The notes beneath the pieces are model-generated. The model did not search any database. It saw only the letters and a list, made by a program, of their open reading frames with translations, and was not told the origin of the DNA. Made by a program: the position numbers and the translations under genes. Shown here one piece after another: positions 45,759 to 54,839 of a stretch of DNA of 64,000 nt. The DNA is from Bacteroides sp. OM05-12 (GTDB lineage: Bacteria > Bacteroidota > Bacteroidia > Bacteroidales > Bacteroidaceae), in the NCBI RefSeq assembly GCF_003438995.1, contig NZ_QSUN01000010.1:44844-108843 (forward strand). Direction: 5' to 3'. The number at the start of each line of letters is the position of its first letter. The stretch's first letter is position 1.

Positions 45759-45784
45759 GGGATACGCATAGGTATCCCTTTTTT
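45759..45784 (+). terminator. Terminator of upp
   Basis: Stem GGGATAC / GTATCCC with a 6-base loop and six T immediately after, about 65 bases beyond the stop. Confidence 0.8.
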
Positions 45785-46026
45785 ACATACTCTCAGACCA
45801 ATAATCACCCATAAGCTTCATCCTTCAGTTTGCCAATTTCATACTGATAATTAACAAGTTAGGCTGAAAGACAGGATCATTCAGCGAGTTCACTTAACAC
45901 TTGCGTCGGCTGAATGTTTTCCCTAAAGAAAGTTCAGGATAACGCACTGATAATCAAACATAAATTCGCAGACTGAAAGATTGAAGGTTATTTGAGCGAA
46001 TTTGTTTTTTATACTGTTTTCACCTG

Positions 46027-46146
46027 CAAACACCTTGATGTTTTTTAAAAGCATCGGGTTGTTTTCAAAAAACATAAGGACGTTTGAAGACAAAGATACG
46101 GTCGATTGTTCACAAACTCCTATCGTTTACAGACAATCGACCGTAT
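46027..46146 (+). repeat. Dispersed 120-bp hairpin repeat, copy B
   Basis: Begins CAAACACCTTGATG and ends in the hairpin ATACGGTCGATTGTTCACAA... (46096-46117) / 46125-46146, loop TCCTATC, with a 4x4 internal mismatch. Exactly as long as copy A, which lies in the opposite orientation. Confidence 0.9.
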
Positions 46147-46244
46147 GTTGAAAAGCAGGTGTTACTAACCAATAAGAGCTACCTTCACCTATACAAATAG
46201 ATAAAGATAGCTCTCAATAATATAAATACTTCCCAAAGTGATTA

Positions 46245-47255
46245 CTATTTCACTTCCCAAGTGTCATTTGTCATCAACAACTCTGCAAAATTATGGTATT
46301 TCTTTTTAGAAGAAACTTCTTCTATCTGCTCTACCAATGCATCATTATATGTCGGAGCCTCCACATCACGAATTACTCCTAAAGCAATCGGGAAATCAGG
46401 ACCTTCCATTAAAGCCAATTTCAGCTGCAAAGTATTATCCATACAATGAGCATCATGAATGAGAATATCCTTCTCGGTTATTCCGTTTTCACCCAACTTC
46501 ACAACTTTCAAACCAAAGCCTTCCTGGGCAAGACCAAATTCTTTGTTTTCTCCAAATAACATTGGTTTACCGTGCTCCAAATAAATCGCATTTTTCATAC
46601 GTCCTTCTTTCGTAGCGACAGATTCATGCGTACCATCATTGAAGATAACACAATTCTGAAGTACTTCCACAACAGAAGTACCCTTATGGTTAGCTGCCGC
46701 TTTCAGCACTTCCACAGAAGCCGGACCATCCACAGCCACACAACGAGCAAAGAAACGTCCGCGTGCGCCGAAGGTTAATTCCGCCGGTCTAAATGGATCT
46801 TCCACCGTACCATAAGGAGAAGATTTACTAACAAAGCCACGCGCTGAAGTCGGAGAATATTGTCCTTTTGTCAAGCCATAGATTCGATTATTCAGCATCA
46901 CTATGTTCAAATCGATGTTACGACGAACAGCATGAATAAAATGATTTCCACCAATAGCCAAACCATCTCCATCACCTGAAATTTGCCAAATAGTCAACTC
47001 CGGATTGGCTACTTTAACTCCCGTAGCAATGGCAGCCGCACGACCATGAATTGTATGCATACCGTATGTATTCATATAATAAGGTAAACGTGACGAACAT
47101 CCGATACCGGAAATAACGGCTATTTCATGAGGAGGTATATTCAATTCGGCCAAAGCTTTATGAAATGAATTCAGAAAAGCGTGGTCGCCACATCCCGGAC
47201 ACCAGCGTGGTAATCCTGCTTTATAATCTGCTGCTGTATATTTAGTTTCGCTCAT
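46245..47255 (-). CDS. korB: 2-oxoacid:ferredoxin oxidoreductase, beta subunit (2-oxoglutarate type)
   Basis: A 336-residue subunit that carries thiamine diphosphate and one iron-sulfur cluster. PRWCPGCGDH (Cys19, Cys22), ISGIGCSSR (Cys53) and the later Cys in VLQNCVIF are the cluster ligands; the ThDP motif is SGDGDGLAIGGNH (about 94-105). With KorA it oxidises a 2-oxoacid, probably 2-oxoglutarate, to acyl-CoA with ferredoxin as acceptor, or runs in reverse. The gene starts 2 bp after the korA stop. Confidence 0.93.
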   Translation of the reverse strand: MSETKYTAADYKAGLPRWCPGCGDHAFLNSFHKALAELNIPPHEIAVISGIGCSSRLPYYMNTYGMHTIHGRAAAIATGVKVANPELTIWQISGDGDGLAIGGNHFIHAVRRNIDLNIVMLNNRIYGLTKGQYSPTSARGFVSKSSPYGTVEDPFRPAELTFGARGRFFARCVAVDGPASVEVLKAAANHKGTSVVEVLQNCVIFNDGTHESVATKEGRMKNAIYLEHGKPMLFGENKEFGLAQEGFGLKVVKLGENGITEKDILIHDAHCMDNTLQLKLALMEGPDFPIALGVIRDVEAPTYNDALVEQIEEVSSKKKYHNFAELLMTNDTWEVK

Positions 47256-47257
47256 GT

Positions 47258-49111
47258 CTATTCCTCCAATAATTTAGTGAATGCTTTTACAAGTTCTTCT
47301 GTCACAAAAGGCTGTCCCTTTACCTGATTATATTGATGAACCATAATTCCCGGTAATTTCATGCGCAAATAATTGGCAAACTGCCCCATATTCTGCTCTG
47401 CAACAACAATCCTTTTGTACTTACGCAATACCTCTTCTGTATTCTTAGGCAACGGATTGATAAATTCAAAATGTGCCAAAGCAGCTTTTTTGCCTTCTTC
47501 ATTCATTTGTTCAACAGCAGAATAAAGATGTCCGTATGTACCACCGAAACCAACAACCAAAAGATCTGCATCCGGATTGCCCTGAACTTCAAGAGCCGGA
47601 ATACAATCAGCTATTTTATCGATTTTAGCCTGACGAAGCTGCGTCATTAAATGATGGTTATTCGGGTCCGTTGAAATAGCACCCGTTTCATTACTTTTTT
47701 CCAAGCCACCAATACGATGCATAAATCCTTCAGTCCCCGGCAATGCCCAATAACGCACCCCTGTTTCTTCATTCCGCAAGAAAGGAGTCCATTTCCCTGC
47801 CATATCCGATGTAACGTATGGAGGTTTGATTTCCGGATATTCACTCAAATCCGGTAATCTCCAAGCTGCCGAACCATTTGCGATAAATGCATCTGTCAAT
47901 AAAACCACCGGAGTCATATGCTCCAACGCTATTTTTGCAGCCATAAATGCAGCATCAAAGCAATTAGTAGGGGAAGTAGCAGCGATTACCGGCATAGGGC
48001 TCTCGCCATTGCGTCCGAAAAGGACTTGCAACAAGTCCGTTTGTTCCGATTTGGTAGGCAGACCGGTAGAAGGTCCTCCACGTTGCACATCAACAATAAC
48101 AAGCGGAAGTTCTGTTATCACAGCTAAGTTCATCGCTTCACTTTTCAAACAGATACCCGGCCCGGAAGTCGTTGTCACGGCTAAGTCCCCGGCAAATGCA
48201 GCTCCGATAGCCGAAGCACACCCTGCTATTTCATCTTCACACTGAACCGTCTTAACGCCTAGAGATTTATGCTTTGACAATTCATGAAGAATATCCGTTG
48301 CCGGAGTAATAGGATAAGAACCTAAATACAATTCCATTCCAGCTTTCCCTGCTGCAGCGATTAAGCCATAAGCTGTGGCTTTATTTCCATTAATGTCAGT
48401 ATATAATCCTTTTGCTTTCGGAGCTTTACTTTCTATCTTAAAGGTAAGGGAAGTGGAAGCATGTGTATTAGCACCATAATTATAGCCATCATTCAACACC
48501 TTTACGTTTGCATCGGCGATAAGTGGTTTCTTAGCAAATTTCTCACGGAGCATTTTCTCTGCAATCGCAATATCACGATTAAACAGCCAGCATACCAAAC
48601 CCAACGCGAACATATTTTTGCAACGTACCGCTGCTTTATTGTCAAGTCCAAAATCTTTTAGACTTTCCTTACACATAGAAGAAATAGGCACCTCAATCAC
48701 CTCATTCTTAATGCCTAGTTCAGAGAAGGGATTCTCTAATGTAAAAAGAGCTTTCTCCAAATCCTTCTTACCAAAAGAATCCGTATCTATAATAATAACA
48801 GACTGCGGTTTACAGAATTTATATTGTGTTTTTAACGCTGCCGGATTCATGGCAACTAATACATCGCATTTATCACCGGGAGTAAACACTTTATCCGCGC
48901 CGACATGCACTTGAAAACCTGATACTCCGGTTAGTGAACCTTGTGGGGCACGAATATCCGCCGGATAATCGGGGAATGTACTGATATCATTGCCCACTGT
49001 AGCTGATACATTCGAGAAAATGTTCCCTGCCAACTGCATTCCGTCACCAGAATCTCCCGAAAAGCGGACAACAACCTCTTTCAGCTCTTTAACCATCATT
49101 CCATCTGTCAT
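47258..49111 (-). CDS. korA: 2-oxoacid:ferredoxin oxidoreductase, fused gamma-alpha subunit
   Basis: A 617-residue protein in which the gamma domain (VVRFSGDSGDGMQLAGNIFS, about 10-195) is fused to the alpha domain (AYGLIAAAGKAGMELYLGSY; TTTSGPGICLKSEAMNLAV; VVDVQRGGPSTGLPTKSEQTD), then the C-terminal transketolase-like domain (DLLVVGFGGTYGHLYSAVEQ). Conserved Arg-Gly-Gly-Pro-Ser-Thr-Gly supports a 2-oxoglutarate- or branched-chain-type enzyme. It is the first gene of the korAB pair; the delta ferredoxin subunit is absent, as usual for this type. Confidence 0.93.
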   Translation of the reverse strand: MTDGMMVKELKEVVVRFSGDSGDGMQLAGNIFSNVSATVGNDISTFPDYPADIRAPQGSLTGVSGFQVHVGADKVFTPGDKCDVLVAMNPAALKTQYKFCKPQSVIIIDTDSFGKKDLEKALFTLENPFSELGIKNEVIEVPISSMCKESLKDFGLDNKAAVRCKNMFALGLVCWLFNRDIAIAEKMLREKFAKKPLIADANVKVLNDGYNYGANTHASTSLTFKIESKAPKAKGLYTDINGNKATAYGLIAAAGKAGMELYLGSYPITPATDILHELSKHKSLGVKTVQCEDEIAGCASAIGAAFAGDLAVTTTSGPGICLKSEAMNLAVITELPLVIVDVQRGGPSTGLPTKSEQTDLLQVLFGRNGESPMPVIAATSPTNCFDAAFMAAKIALEHMTPVVLLTDAFIANGSAAWRLPDLSEYPEIKPPYVTSDMAGKWTPFLRNEETGVRYWALPGTEGFMHRIGGLEKSNETGAISTDPNNHHLMTQLRQAKIDKIADCIPALEVQGNPDADLLVVGFGGTYGHLYSAVEQMNEEGKKAALAHFEFINPLPKNTEEVLRKYKRIVVAEQNMGQFANYLRMKLPGIMVHQYNQVKGQPFVTEELVKAFTKLLEE

Positions 49112-49340
49112 AACTTTGCTATTTTAAATTAAGATTAACCATTCCATACTATCGGTTTGCATAAATATTTTACGCAGTTATACATAATAACCCTACCGAT
49201 GTATTTTAACTGACTTGCGGTTGCAAATGTCGGAAAGTTAAATGAAATTGCAAAATCTTTTTGCATTAAAATACCATCATATAACAAAATCGGCAAATAA
49301 AAATACGGATTGTTTTTATTATAAGAATAAATATACAAAA

Positions 49341-51815
49341 CTAATATTCCGCATCCATCGAGTCCATCATATTGTTATCATTATCGGGACGTTTAGTAGA
49401 TTTATTACCTTTCGCACGCATATTTCCAAAACTATGTGTAAGCGTTAAGCCAAATTGTCTGCCACCCCTCCAATTCTTAGAATCCTGTTCAAAACCGGCA
49501 CCTGAGGTAATTGTATGCCATTTGCGAGAGTTCAAAATATCGCGTGCATTGATACTCACACTAATCTTTTTATTCAAGAAAGATTTTCTTAGCCCTGCAT
49601 CCAACGAATAGTTAGCTTCCCTGTGTCCTTGTGCCACCACCTGACGAGAATTGTAATTTCCTGTTACTTGCAAAGAAATAGCATAAGGAAGTATTACATT
49701 CGCAATCATACGTGCATTCCATGAAAAGTCTTCTTCCGGTTTTCCGATAACCGGTTCTTTTGCATCGGCCGGTTGATAAGTAAACCCATCAAGTTTAGAA
49801 TAATAAAGATTAACAGTAGTGGTTAAATCAAGGAAAGTAAATAACTTGTTTTTCCCTACAAGTTCCAAACCTGCCGAACGGGTCTTTGCAATATTCTCAT
49901 AAGTAGTCTTCATCACATTCCCATCCAAGAAACGGATTCGTTGAATTACATCATCCGTCGTTCGATAATACCCTGATAAAGAGAGCATATGATTTTCCCA
50001 GTTCTTAATATAATTTACTTCGAATGCATTGGAATATTGTGGAGATAGATGTGGATTTCCAAAAGAGATATTAGCAGAATCCGTTATGTTCATGAAAGAG
50101 TTGAGTTGACCACCCCATGGACGGGAGATGCGTCTTGTATAATTTGCCTGTATTTCATTACCTTTAGGCAATGCATAAGAAAGAAAAACACTAGGAAAAA
50201 GGCTGAAATAATCATTCTTATATGGTTCTACATTACCTTCCGATTGACCAAACGCTAAAGATTTTGTATTTATACGAGAGTATTCTCCACGCAAGCCAAC
50301 CTGAAAACCCAATTTTTCTATCTTACCGGAATAAGTAGCATATAGAGCATGGATATCCTGATCGTACATGAAACGATTGAATAATGCCTCATCTTCCTCC
50401 CAAATAGCTACTGCATTTTGTTTTGAAAATGTTTCTACAGGGCTATTTTCTCTTGAGAAGGTTCCTTTATATCCCGTTTCAAGTTTATTATTATCATTAA
50501 AAGAATTTACATAATCGAGTTGTGCTTCCCAATTATGGTTACGAATATTATTTGTTTGCCGTTGAAAAGAAGAAGTTTCTACGCCCGTTGCATATTGAGA
50601 CGTTTGTATATAATTTGTCTCATTATTCATCCCCCAATTATTGTAAGAAACCGTAAAATCAATATTGCTATTCTTAGAAAAATCATGTTTATAACCAAGC
50701 TCCACATTCCCCCCGTTCATATCATTATCCGCATCAGAAAAACGTCGACTCGTTTGATAAGATCCCGGCACATTACTAAGATAATCTATTGTATTTTTAT
50801 TCGTTCTATTTCCAAACATACCGAAGCCATTCAATGTAAAATGGTCATCTTTCGTTAAGTGATAAGTTAATCCTAGACGAGCAAATAAATTCCCGCCACT
50901 ACCGTCACTTGATGATTTTTGATTCAGATAAGTAGTATCATTAGGATTAATATTCAGACGGTTGGTGTACCCTCCTCCATCTCTCTTACGTTCCCGGTAA
51001 CCCAAATTAGCATACGCATCCAATTTACTACTACTATAATTAATATTTGCACTGGCATTATAACCACCTTTCGTGTCAACTCCGGCTTGTACACTACCAT
51101 AATAACCAGCCTTACGGTCTTGCTTTAAAACAATATTAATGATACCCGCCGTACCTTCCGGGCTATACTTAGCTGAAGGATTGGTTATTACTTCAATCTT
51201 TTCAATGCTTTCAGCCGGCATCTGCTCCAGAATTTGTGCACGATTATCAGCAGACAGTCCCGAAGCTTTCCCGTTAATCCATACAGTCACATTAGAACTT
51301 CCCCGCAAAGAAACCTCACCTTCGTTATCCACTTCCACAGAAGGGATATTAGTCAACACATCACTGGCTGAACCTCCGGTAGAAGCTATATTCTGGTCAA
51401 CATTGAAAACTTTCTTATCTATCTCGAATTTCATCTGGGCTTTCTGACCGACTACTTGAATTTCACCAAGCACCTGACTATCCTCTGATAAAGGAATCAT
51501 CCGTAAGTTCACGTTTTTATTGGAGGATGTAATCACAAATTCTTTCAGAAAAGGCTTATAGCCAATATATGAGATGGTCATTTCATAAGTTCCGTCAGCT
51601 AAATTCCCTACGACAAACGCTCCCATTTGATCCGTAACTGTACCTTTTACCAATTCATCAGAGCCTTTTTTCCTGACACTTACGTTCACATACTCTAATG
51701 CCTCTTTTGACTTCGAATCAATAACTTTACCTTTTACACCTCCGGATAAATCGGGTTCAGCACTCACATACACACACAATAATCCCAAGACAATACCTAT
51801 TAAAAACCTTTTCAT
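49341..51815 (-). CDS. TonB-dependent receptor with outer-membrane beta-barrel (OMP_b-brl_3 type)
   Basis: An 824-residue outer-membrane protein. Signal peptide ends VYVSA; an N-terminal carboxypeptidase-like domain (VKGKVIDSKSKEALEYVNVS, about 28-110) is followed by a plug (IASTGGSASDVLTNIPSVEV; ITNPSAKYSPEGTAGIINIV) and a barrel with RRISRPWGGQLNSF. This is the stand-alone receptor type without SusD. The C-terminus does not end in an aromatic residue but in an Asn/Asp-rich tail (RPDNDNNMMDSMDAEY). No functional neighbour is obvious; the ligand is unknown. Divergent from tRNA-Arg. Confidence 0.9.
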   Translation of the reverse strand: MKRFLIGIVLGLLCVYVSAEPDLSGGVKGKVIDSKSKEALEYVNVSVRKKGSDELVKGTVTDQMGAFVVGNLADGTYEMTISYIGYKPFLKEFVITSSNKNVNLRMIPLSEDSQVLGEIQVVGQKAQMKFEIDKKVFNVDQNIASTGGSASDVLTNIPSVEVDNEGEVSLRGSSNVTVWINGKASGLSADNRAQILEQMPAESIEKIEVITNPSAKYSPEGTAGIINIVLKQDRKAGYYGSVQAGVDTKGGYNASANINYSSSKLDAYANLGYRERKRDGGGYTNRLNINPNDTTYLNQKSSSDGSGGNLFARLGLTYHLTKDDHFTLNGFGMFGNRTNKNTIDYLSNVPGSYQTSRRFSDADNDMNGGNVELGYKHDFSKNSNIDFTVSYNNWGMNNETNYIQTSQYATGVETSSFQRQTNNIRNHNWEAQLDYVNSFNDNNKLETGYKGTFSRENSPVETFSKQNAVAIWEEDEALFNRFMYDQDIHALYATYSGKIEKLGFQVGLRGEYSRINTKSLAFGQSEGNVEPYKNDYFSLFPSVFLSYALPKGNEIQANYTRRISRPWGGQLNSFMNITDSANISFGNPHLSPQYSNAFEVNYIKNWENHMLSLSGYYRTTDDVIQRIRFLDGNVMKTTYENIAKTRSAGLELVGKNKLFTFLDLTTTVNLYYSKLDGFTYQPADAKEPVIGKPEEDFSWNARMIANVILPYAISLQVTGNYNSRQVVAQGHREANYSLDAGLRKSFLNKKISVSINARDILNSRKWHTITSGAGFEQDSKNWRGGRQFGLTLTHSFGNMRAKGNKSTKRPDNDNNMMDSMDAEY

Positions 51816-51925
51816 ATCAAGACGTTCTATTTCTTTATTGGCATATGACTTTCTTTCTCATCAAAGGTTTAATCCGTTTTCTTTATTTAACATAAAACAA
51901 AACAAGGAAAATTTAATTATCCATA

Positions 51926-51955
51926 TTGCGATATTCATAAAAAGGGCTACCTTTG
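51926..51955 (+). promoter_or_regulatory. Promoter of tRNA-Arg
   Basis: TTG (51926-51928), 19-base spacer and TACCTTTG (51948-51955) match both Bacteroides boxes. The mature tRNA begins 14 bases later. Confidence 0.75.
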
Positions 51956-51969
51956 CAAAAGATTCAGTT

Positions 51970-52041
51970 GGTCTTGTAGTTCAATGGATAGAACAAAAGT
52001 TTCCTAAACTTTAGATCCGGGTTCGATTCCCGGCGGGACTA
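51970..52041 (+). tRNA. tRNA-Arg (anticodon CCT)
   Basis: Cloverleaf folds: acceptor GGTCTTG/CGGGACT (with G-U pairs), D-arm GTTC/GAAC, anticodon stem AAAGT/ACTTT with loop TTCCTAA, T-arm CCGGG-TTCGATT-CCCGG. Anticodon CCT reads the rare arginine codon AGG. CCA is not encoded (ACAAAAAA follows). Length 72 without CCA. Confidence 0.95.
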
Positions 52042-52180
52042 CAAAAAAGTACCTTCACCACAACACATTGACATTCAACCACAAGAGCATAAAACGTGAA
52101 AAGGGAAAGCAAATAAAAGTAATTCCATTTAATGCAAAACAGCTCTAATATTTTCATAAGGGATATAACATTTTCAAAAT

Positions 52181-52273
52181 CACCTTGATGATTAAAAAAC
52201 ATTAGGACGATTGACAACAAAGATACGGTCAATTATTCACAAACTCCTATCGTTTGCAATCAATCGACCGTAT
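52181..52273 (+). repeat. Dispersed hairpin repeat, shortened copy C
   Basis: Begins CACCTTGATG and ends with hairpin arms 52223-52244 / 52252-52273, loop TCCTATC. It is 93 bp against 116 bp for the matching part of copies A and B; the missing 23 bp correspond to one internal unit. Its right arm is identical to the complement of the left arm of copy A. Confidence 0.9.
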
Positions 52274-52322
52274 GCTAAAAAGGATAAATATTCACGTTAT
52301 TAACCACCGCATTACCAAAAAT

Positions 52323-52356
52323 AAAAGGATTACTACATCACGCAGTAATCCTTTTT
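52323..52356 (-). terminator. Terminator of the ECF sigma operon
   Basis: Twelve-base stem AAAAGGATTACT (52323-52334) / AGTAATCCTTTT (52344-52355), with T-rich sequence on the minus-strand side. It is about 110 bases after the last stop. Confidence 0.75.
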
Positions 52357-52464
52357 ATCTTAGTTAGTTATTCATAAATTTGAGAGAATTGAAACTTCAC
52401 AGCTTCGAGTGTTTTAATTAAGCATACTAACTATATTTATTAAGCAAATGAAAATGTCATAATT

Positions 52465-52953
52465 TTAAGAACGCTTTATTTTCATAGAGTCAACTACACG
52501 ACTAATAAACTTATCATTCATATTACCAGTAAAGTTAATCACAACAAACTTATTATTATCATTAACCAACATTACCAACTCTACGATTTCATTTTTCCTC
52601 TTACGAACCATAATCCTATAATTTTCAGAATTACCATCATAAGAACCAAATATCTTGAAACGTTCTGAATTCTTATCTAAGATGCCTAATGCTTCCTTAA
52701 AATACTTCGCACCTTCTACCTCGGATGTCAGCATTTGCATACTTTTTAAATTCGATATCATATCCAACAGATCGTTATTCTCCTCAACCACATCTATCTT
52801 CAACACTTCTTGCATCATTTTCGGACTAACACTGACACAAATCAAATGGGCATCCGGTTCGCGTTTATCCAAGAAACGAGTTACAAAATCCTGTGCAGAC
52901 ACTGCCAAGGATATGAACATTATCCAGCCTGTTAATAGAACTCTTTTCATCAT
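52465..52953 (-). CDS. DUF4252 exported protein
   Basis: A 162-residue protein with a signal peptide (ends AVSAQ) and a small beta/alpha domain of the DUF4252 family (VSPKMMQEVLKI; EVEGAKYFKEALGILDK; ENYRIMVRKRKNEIVELVML; FVVINFTGNMNDKFISRVV). Found in Bacteroidota at the end of sigma/anti-sigma operons; function unknown. Its start overlaps the previous stop by 4 bases (ATGA), so translation is coupled. It is probably a periplasmic output or sensor of the ECF pathway. Confidence 0.8.
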   Translation of the reverse strand: MMKRVLLTGWIMFISLAVSAQDFVTRFLDKREPDAHLICVSVSPKMMQEVLKIDVVEENNDLLDMISNLKSMQMLTSEVEGAKYFKEALGILDKNSERFKIFGSYDGNSENYRIMVRKRKNEIVELVMLVNDNNKFVVINFTGNMNDKFISRVVDSMKIKRS

Positions 52954-53471
52954 TCATCAATCCCACCTGCATTTTCCATACGCGATAAGCTATCGGCAAT
53001 ATGCTGTTGCGACTGAGATTTATTAATACCTTCGGATACCATCTTCAATGCAGATGATATTTGCTCATAAGCCACCTGCGGATCATCATATGTATCCTTG
53101 TATGTTTCGTAATTATAATCTAAATTATCTTCACCGTTGAACGAACGTTGAGCAAACGTACCCAAAGAAAGAACAACGACTACCACAGCTGCTGCTTTAA
53201 ACAACGGCATAAACCGACTCACCAAAGTCAGACGACGTGCTTTTACAACAGGCTTCTCTATCTTAACCAGAATCTTTGCATCAAAGTCTTCACCCAGCCC
53301 TACTTCTTTCTGAACCTGCTCATAAGCGAACAAGCTCTTATATTGAAGCAAATGGACAGGAATGTCTTCCTGACGGAAAAAGGCTTGCAATATCTGCTCT
53401 TCTTCTAAAGAAGTCTCGCATTGCCAATAACGTTCCAAAAGCTGTTCTATATACTTATAATCCATATTCAT
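52950..53471 (-). CDS. Probable membrane-bound anti-sigma-like protein
   Basis: A 173-residue protein with one membrane helix (about 87-107, PLFKAAAVVVVVLSLGTFAQ). The N-terminal 85 residues (IEQLLERYWQCETSLEEEQI, then LQAFFRQ) resemble the helical sigma-binding half of Bacteroidota anti-sigma factors but lack a zinc-binding HxxxCxxC motif. The C-terminal 65 residues are polar and periplasmic. It overlaps the sigma gene by 17 bases. I infer that it holds the ECF sigma factor at the membrane; no regulon is known. Confidence 0.6.
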   Translation of the reverse strand: MNMDYKYIEQLLERYWQCETSLEEEQILQAFFRQEDIPVHLLQYKSLFAYEQVQKEVGLGEDFDAKILVKIEKPVVKARRLTLVSRFMPLFKAAAVVVVVLSLGTFAQRSFNGEDNLDYNYETYKDTYDDPQVAYEQISSALKMVSEGINKSQSQQHIADSLSRMENAGGIDE

Positions 53472-53967
53472 CTATCTCTGTAAACTGTTGCCTAATCTTT
53501 TGCCTCGCCCTGAAAAGGTTCACTTTTACCTGATCCTCTGTCAGTTGCATGACTTCTGCTATTTCCTTATAGCTTTTCCCTTCCATATCCCTCAACTGCA
53601 TAACCGTGCGTTGTTTTTCAGGCAAATGATTAACCAATTGGTGAATGATATTCATTCGTTCTTCACTCACCAATTGGTCATAAGGGTTAGAGCCTGCGTC
53701 CGGAGTTTCACGCGTTTCGGGAGTGAGTTCTACGTTTTGGGCTTCTTTGAGCTGACTTCTGTCAATCGCCAAATTTCTTGTTATCGTCAGACAATAAGCC
53801 TCAATCGATTCAAACTGTGTCCATTCCTCCCGCTTGTTCCAGACTCGAATCATCGTTTCCTGCACTACATCCTCCGCTTCAGCGCTATCCAGTGTTATCC
53901 GGAGAGCCAACCGATAAAGTTTATCTTTTAATGGCAGAATGTCATTTCGGAAACTGATTTCTTGCAT
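53455..53967 (-). CDS. ECF-type sigma-70 factor
   Basis: 170 residues from ATG 53965-53967 (MQEISFRNDIL). A frame reaching back to TTG 53997 covers the likely -7 box and is rejected. Sigma region 2 (LKDKLYRLALRITLDSAEAE; VVQETMIRVWNKREEW) and region 4 (LPEKQRTVMQLRDMEGKSYK; IAEVMQLTEDQVKVNLFRAR) are complete, with regions 1 and 3 absent. First gene of a three-gene operon with an anti-sigma-like protein and a DUF4252 protein. Such operons usually respond to envelope signals. Confidence 0.92.
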   Translation of the reverse strand: MQEISFRNDILPLKDKLYRLALRITLDSAEAEDVVQETMIRVWNKREEWTQFESIEAYCLTITRNLAIDRSQLKEAQNVELTPETRETPDAGSNPYDQLVSEERMNIIHQLVNHLPEKQRTVMQLRDMEGKSYKEIAEVMQLTEDQVKVNLFRARQKIRQQFTEIDEYGL

Positions 53968-53994
53968 CTCTATAATAATGACGGGCTGGTAACA

Positions 53995-54002
53995 CAAAAG
54001 TT
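53995..54002 (-). promoter_or_regulatory. Possible -7 box of the ECF sigma operon
   Basis: AACTTTTG on the minus strand matches TAnnTTTG at 7 of 8, 28 bases before the chosen start. Confidence 0.3.
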
Positions 54003-54027
54003 ACACCCGGAATGATATTTTTTCGAT

Positions 54028-54822
54028 TTATTTTTTTATAACCGTACCTGTGCCTGTATTAATAGCTGAAGCTGAAGTTATTACGACTCGATATACTCCG
54101 GCATCTATTGCAGAAAAAGAGTTCTCCAGTTTAGGAATCATACCGCCTTGTATCGTTCCGTCCGCCACATAAGCATCAAAATCGGCACGGGTAAGTTGCG
54201 GGATAACACTGTTATCATCATTTTCATCACGAAGGACTCCTTTCTTCTCAAAACAATAAACCAGCGTTACATCAAAAAAACCGGCAAGTGCTTTGGCTAC
54301 TTCCCCGGCAATGGTATCGGCATTGGTGTTCAACAAATGCCCCTCACCGTCATGGGTAAGGGGAGCGAGCACGGGCACTACACCTCTATAAAGAAGGTAG
54401 GAAAACAATGCGGCATTGACTTGATTCACATCGCCCACGTAACCGTAATCTACGTCTTTAACAGGACGTTTTACGGAACGGATAATGTTCATATCGACTC
54501 CGGTAAGCCCCAAAGCATTGATACCGCGGGCTTGCAGACCGGCTACGATATTTTTATTGACCAGCCCGCCATAAACCATCGTAACTACTTTCAGCATTTC
54601 GGCATCGGTAACACGCCTGCCGTTCACCATTTTACTCTCAACACCAAGTGAAGTTGCAATTTTTGTTGCCGAACGACCACCACCGTGTATTAAGACTTTA
54701 CGTCCTTCGATGGCTGCAAAATCATCTAAAAATCGGTTGAGCGAATCTTCTTCTTCAACGATCTTTCCGCCTACTTTGATTAGCGTTAATTTCGGAAGTA
54801 TACTTTCACTTTTCTCGTCCAT
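54028..54822 (-). CDS. argB: Acetylglutamate (or succinylglutamate) kinase
   Basis: A 264-residue amino-acid kinase, second step of arginine synthesis. LIKVGGKIVEEEDS, LIHGGGRSATKIA and NADTIAGEVAKALAG are the ATP and substrate motifs. Bacteroidota are known to use N-succinyl intermediates at a later step (succinylornithine transcarbamylase), so the natural substrate may be N-succinylglutamate; this cannot be read from sequence here. It follows speA by 17 bp, joining arginine synthesis with polyamine synthesis in one transcript. Confidence 0.92.
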   Translation of the reverse strand: MDEKSESILPKLTLIKVGGKIVEEEDSLNRFLDDFAAIEGRKVLIHGGGRSATKIATSLGVESKMVNGRRVTDAEMLKVVTMVYGGLVNKNIVAGLQARGINALGLTGVDMNIIRSVKRPVKDVDYGYVGDVNQVNAALFSYLLYRGVVPVLAPLTHDGEGHLLNTNADTIAGEVAKALAGFFDVTLVYCFEKKGVLRDENDDNSVIPQLTRADFDAYVADGTIQGGMIPKLENSFSAIDAGVYRVVITSASAINTGTGTVIKK

Positions 54823-54839
54823 CGTTATCTATCTCCTAA

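Larger units (their letters stand above)
45695..46244. other. Convergent gap between upp and korB
   Basis: 550 bp with no gene. It holds the upp terminator (45759-45784), a small inverted repeat CATTCAGC (45878-45885) / GCTGAATG (45909-45916), and copy B of the 120-bp repeat (46027-46146). The rest shows nothing. Confidence 0.85.
52042..52464. other. Gap between tRNA-Arg and the ECF sigma operon
   Basis: 423 bp without a gene. It holds a CCTTCACC word just after the tRNA (52051-52058), copy C of the dispersed hairpin repeat, and the terminator of the minus-strand operon. Any attachment site duplicated from the tRNA end is not seen. Confidence 0.8.

Noticed and set aside
51970..52464. Integration site of a mobile element at tRNA-Arg
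   Set aside because: No integrase gene and no repeated copy of the tRNA 3' end is present downstream.
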